In this document: positions 37,846 through 39,497 of the stretch, piece after piece
Layout: each line of letters starts with the position of its first letter
How positions within the stretch are numbered: the stretch's first letter is position 1
Source: a virus
Reading direction: 5' to 3' (one strand)
DNA: 39,497 nucleotides
Virus record (IMG/VR): IMGVR_UViG_3300048927_000334
Location: 1 to 39,497 of that record
Notes under the pieces: model-generated
Database searches by the model: none
What the model was told of the DNA's origin: nothing
What the model saw: the letters and a program-made list of their open reading frames with translations, nothing else
Made by a program: the position numbers and the translations under genes

Positions 37846-39443
37846 GACGCGCAGCTATCTACGCCCGGTATTCGACCGACCTGCAAAACGACAAGTCCGT
37901 CGAGGATCAAATAAGGCTCTGCGAAGCCCACGCGCAGCGCATCGGCGCGCAGATCGTCAAGACGTTTCACGACAGAGCGAAATCAGGCGCGTCCATGTTT
38001 GGGCGCGCTGGCCTGTCTCAACTGATGCAGGACGCAGAAAACGGAACCTTCGATGTTCTGATATCGGAGTCTCCCGACCGTGTTTCCCGCGACATTGCCG
38101 ACCTGGCGCACATTCATAAGACGCTCAAGTTTCGCGGCGTCGAAATGAACTGCGTGAACGGCGGCGTCATGGATACGATGCAGATCGGCATGTATGGCGT
38201 CGTGGGGCAGATGCAGCGTGAGGAAGGTGCCAAGAAGGTCAAGCGCGGCATGGTGGGCGTTGTTCGCTCAGGCCGTCACGCTGGCGGCAGGGCATACGGC
38301 TATGAGCCGGTACCGGGCAAACCGGGAGAGCTTCGCATTCTTCCAGACGAAGCGCAGATCATCGTTCGAATTTTCAAGCAATATTCGGCCGGGACATCGC
38401 CGCGAACCATTGCCGGCGCATTGAACGAAGAAGGCATTACCCCTCCCCGCGGCGATAAATGGAACGCATCGACAATAAACGGCAGCGGGACGCGCGGATA
38501 TGGCATCCTGCGCAATCCCATTTATGACGGCCGGATGATTTGGAACCGGGTGCGTATGGTGAAAGACCCGAGCACCGGGCGCCGTGTTTCGCGCGCGAAC
38601 GACGCGAGCGAACACGAGACGATCGACGTTCCGCATCTGCGCATCGTGGATGAATGGTTATTCCAGAAGGTGCAGGAGAGAAAGGCCGCCACCGGTGGCG
38701 AACACAAGATGATGCAGCCCAGATCGAAGCGGCTGCTTTCGGGCCTGCTGCGCTGTGGAGCGTGCGGCGGGGGAATGGTGATAGTCGGCCCGGATCGGGG
38801 CGGCAATCGCATCCAGTGCAGCACCTACCGGGAATCCGGAACGTGTGATAACCGCCGACGGTTTTATATCGACCGGATCGAAGAACAGGTTATCGACAGC
38901 TTACGCATGGCATTTGCCGATACGAGCGTCATCGAGGCCTACGTGAAGACATATGAGGAGGAGTTGAAGCGGCGGCGCGGAAACGCCTTCAAAAGCAGAG
39001 CGGCAGCGCAACGCGGCTTGAATGATGCCAAAGACGGCATCACGAAAATAATTGAGAAAATAGTGAAGGGCTTGATCGAGGACGACGAAGCAGCGGTTTT
39101 GCTGACGGGCCTTCGCGAGGAGCGAAGTAGGTACCAGGCAATTCTCGACACGGTCGATGAGCCGGTAAATGTGATTGAGCTTCAGCCTAAAGCGTTGCGC
39201 AGTTTCCGGGCTAGCATAGAAAGCTTGGCGAAAATCTTGCGATCGAGCGACGGTAATGTGCCGATTGAGCTTGGGGAAACGTTCCGTCAACTAGTGGCCG
39301 CGGTCGTTGTGGAGCCGACGCCAGCCGGAGAGGCTTATTCAGTCAGCCTGAAGGCTTATCTCTCAAGCCTTATGAGTTCCGACCTGTCGGTGATAAAGTT
39401 GGTAGCGGGAGAGGGACTTGAACCCCCGACACGCGGATTATGA
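37842..39443 (+). CDS. Large serine recombinase (phage integrase, 533 aa)
   Basis: The resolvase N-terminal catalytic domain has the nucleophile Ser11 in YARYSTDLQNDKS and the conserved SPDRVSRD region (about 77-84). A recombinase domain follows (about 145-285, GITPPRGDKWNASTI and GYGILRNPIYDGRM), then a zinc ribbon (Cys305, Cys308, Cys326, Cys335) and a coiled coil (about 345-440). The last 14 residues (VAGEGLEPPTRGL) are encoded by antisense of the tRNA-Met gene; the TGA stop is at 39441, inside the anticodon region. This shows the recombinase gene ends within the attachment site. It integrates and, with a helper, excises the prophage. Confidence 0.93.
   Translation: MRRAAIYARYSTDLQNDKSVEDQIRLCEAHAQRIGAQIVKTFHDRAKSGASMFGRAGLSQLMQDAENGTFDVLISESPDRVSRDIADLAHIHKTLKFRGVEMNCVNGGVMDTMQIGMYGVVGQMQREEGAKKVKRGMVGVVRSGRHAGGRAYGYEPVPGKPGELRILPDEAQIIVRIFKQYSAGTSPRTIAGALNEEGITPPRGDKWNASTINGSGTRGYGILRNPIYDGRMIWNRVRMVKDPSTGRRVSRANDASEHETIDVPHLRIVDEWLFQKVQERKAATGGEHKMMQPRSKRLLSGLLRCGACGGGMVIVGPDRGGNRIQCSTYRESGTCDNRRRFYIDRIEEQVIDSLRMAFADTSVIEAYVKTYEEELKRRRGNAFKSRAAAQRGLNDAKDGITKIIEKIVKGLIEDDEAAVLLTGLREERSRYQAILDTVDEPVNVIELQPKALRSFRASIESLAKILRSSDGNVPIELGETFRQLVAAVVVEPTPAGEAYSVSLKAYLSSLMSSDLSVIKLVAGEGLEPPTRGL
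39400..39443. other. Right attachment-site region (att) within tRNA-Met
   Basis: The integrase reading frame passes into the 3' half of the tRNA-Met gene and stops in the anticodon loop. In known prophages of this type the phage carries a copy of the tRNA 3' end so the gene stays intact after insertion, so the crossover core should lie here. No second copy is visible further left in the window. Confidence 0.6.
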
Positions 39444-39476
39444 TTCCGCTGCTCTAACCACCTGAGCTACCCCGCC
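39400..39476 (-). tRNA. tRNA-Met(CAU), probably elongator
   Basis: Reading the minus strand, the acceptor GGCGGGG pairs with TCCCGCT (G-T at both ends) and A plus encoded CCA follow (39403-39400). The D-arm is GCTCAGGTGGTTAGAGC, the anticodon stem GCGGA/TCCGC with loop ATCATAA, and the T-loop TTCAAGT. The anticodon CAT is at 39442-39440. Elongator Met is more likely than tRNA-Ile2, as the sequence resembles alphaproteobacterial elongator Met. It overlaps the integrase end in antisense. Confidence 0.95.
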
Positions 39477-39497
39477 ACAGGGAAAACGTGACAGCCA

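Larger units (their letters stand above)
7540..39443. mobile_element. P22-like temperate podovirus prophage (right part certain, left end not resolved)
   Basis: Gene order from the integrase at 37842-39443 through repressor/Cro, replication, terminase, portal, scaffold, coat, neck, ejection, fibre and lysis genes is that of a P22-type phage. The right boundary is the tRNA-Met. On the left no duplicate of the tRNA 3' end is seen, so the boundary given is only the 3' end of the last recognisable phage gene; cargo genes may extend the element to the left. Confidence 0.85.

Noticed and set aside
1-39497. CRISPR arrays, insertion sequences, transposases
   Set aside because: I saw no regularly spaced identical repeats and no DDE or HUH transposase; the only recombinase is the phage serine integrase.

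Overview
The window looks like a piece of an alphaproteobacterial chromosome, most likely Rhizobiales/Hyphomicrobiales (Brucella/Ochrobactrum, Agrobacterium or Rhizobium type), carrying a P22-like temperate podovirus prophage. The grounds are the GC-rich coding, strong AAGGAG ribosome sites, 'GTTGAGACCCGCTGGC' type terminators, CCA-encoding tRNA genes and the kind of phage proteins present. The genus is an inference; no host marker gene is in the window.

Left region (1 to about 7.5 kb): tRNA-Gly(GCC) with a terminator, a small secreted protein, a stretch of short overlapping reading frames, a 417-aa HTH/coiled-coil protein, a 196-aa SANT/Myb-like protein, a small membrane protein and a lipoprotein. 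These are followed by a compact plus-strand cluster: two very small genes, an E. coli-type dGTPase, a ClpP/SppA-fold SDH-family serine protease and an overprinted 64-aa gene, closed by a terminator. This cluster is one of two candidate defence loci. It may be host island or prophage cargo, because the left end of the prophage could not be located.

Phage late region (7.5 to 28.2 kb, all minus strand except a small moron): read 5' to 3' on the minus strand it encodes TerS, TerL, a small protein, P22-type portal, scaffold, coat, a small acidic protein, adaptor, gp10-like tail factor, structural and GNAT-like proteins, three ejection-type proteins, a virion protein with a lambda R-like transglycosylase domain, tail fibre and assembly proteins, endolysin, a lipoprotein in spanin position, a holin, two small appendage proteins, a tail SGNH esterase and a second holin-like protein. 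Gene order and sizes match P22 (terS, terL, portal, scaffold, coat, gp4/gp10, gp7/gp20/gp16).

Accessory pocket between terminase and the early genes (28.3 to 31 kb): two small plus-strand genes, a minus-strand KAP-family P-loop NTPase and a divergent single-TM coiled-coil protein. This is the second candidate defence or exclusion module.

Early and lysogeny region (31.1 to 39.4 kb): a leftward chain of genes, nearly all coupled by ATGA or TTGA overlaps, runs from a Cro-like protein through a replication-initiator-like gene containing iteron-like repeats. One gene in the chain is frameshifted. A divergent CI-like repressor keeps the LexA/S24 fold region but lacks the catalytic Ser and probably the Lys. 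An ORF6N antirepressor follows, behind a TATAAT promoter that overlaps repeats of the same operator-like half-site. After that come three coupled genes (one with a Tat/lipobox signal), a 43-aa gene and a large serine recombinase. The recombinase reading frame runs into tRNA-Met(CAU) and stops inside its anticodon, which marks the right attachment site. The lysogeny circuit looks tuned to antirepressor-driven rather than RecA-driven induction; that is an inference.
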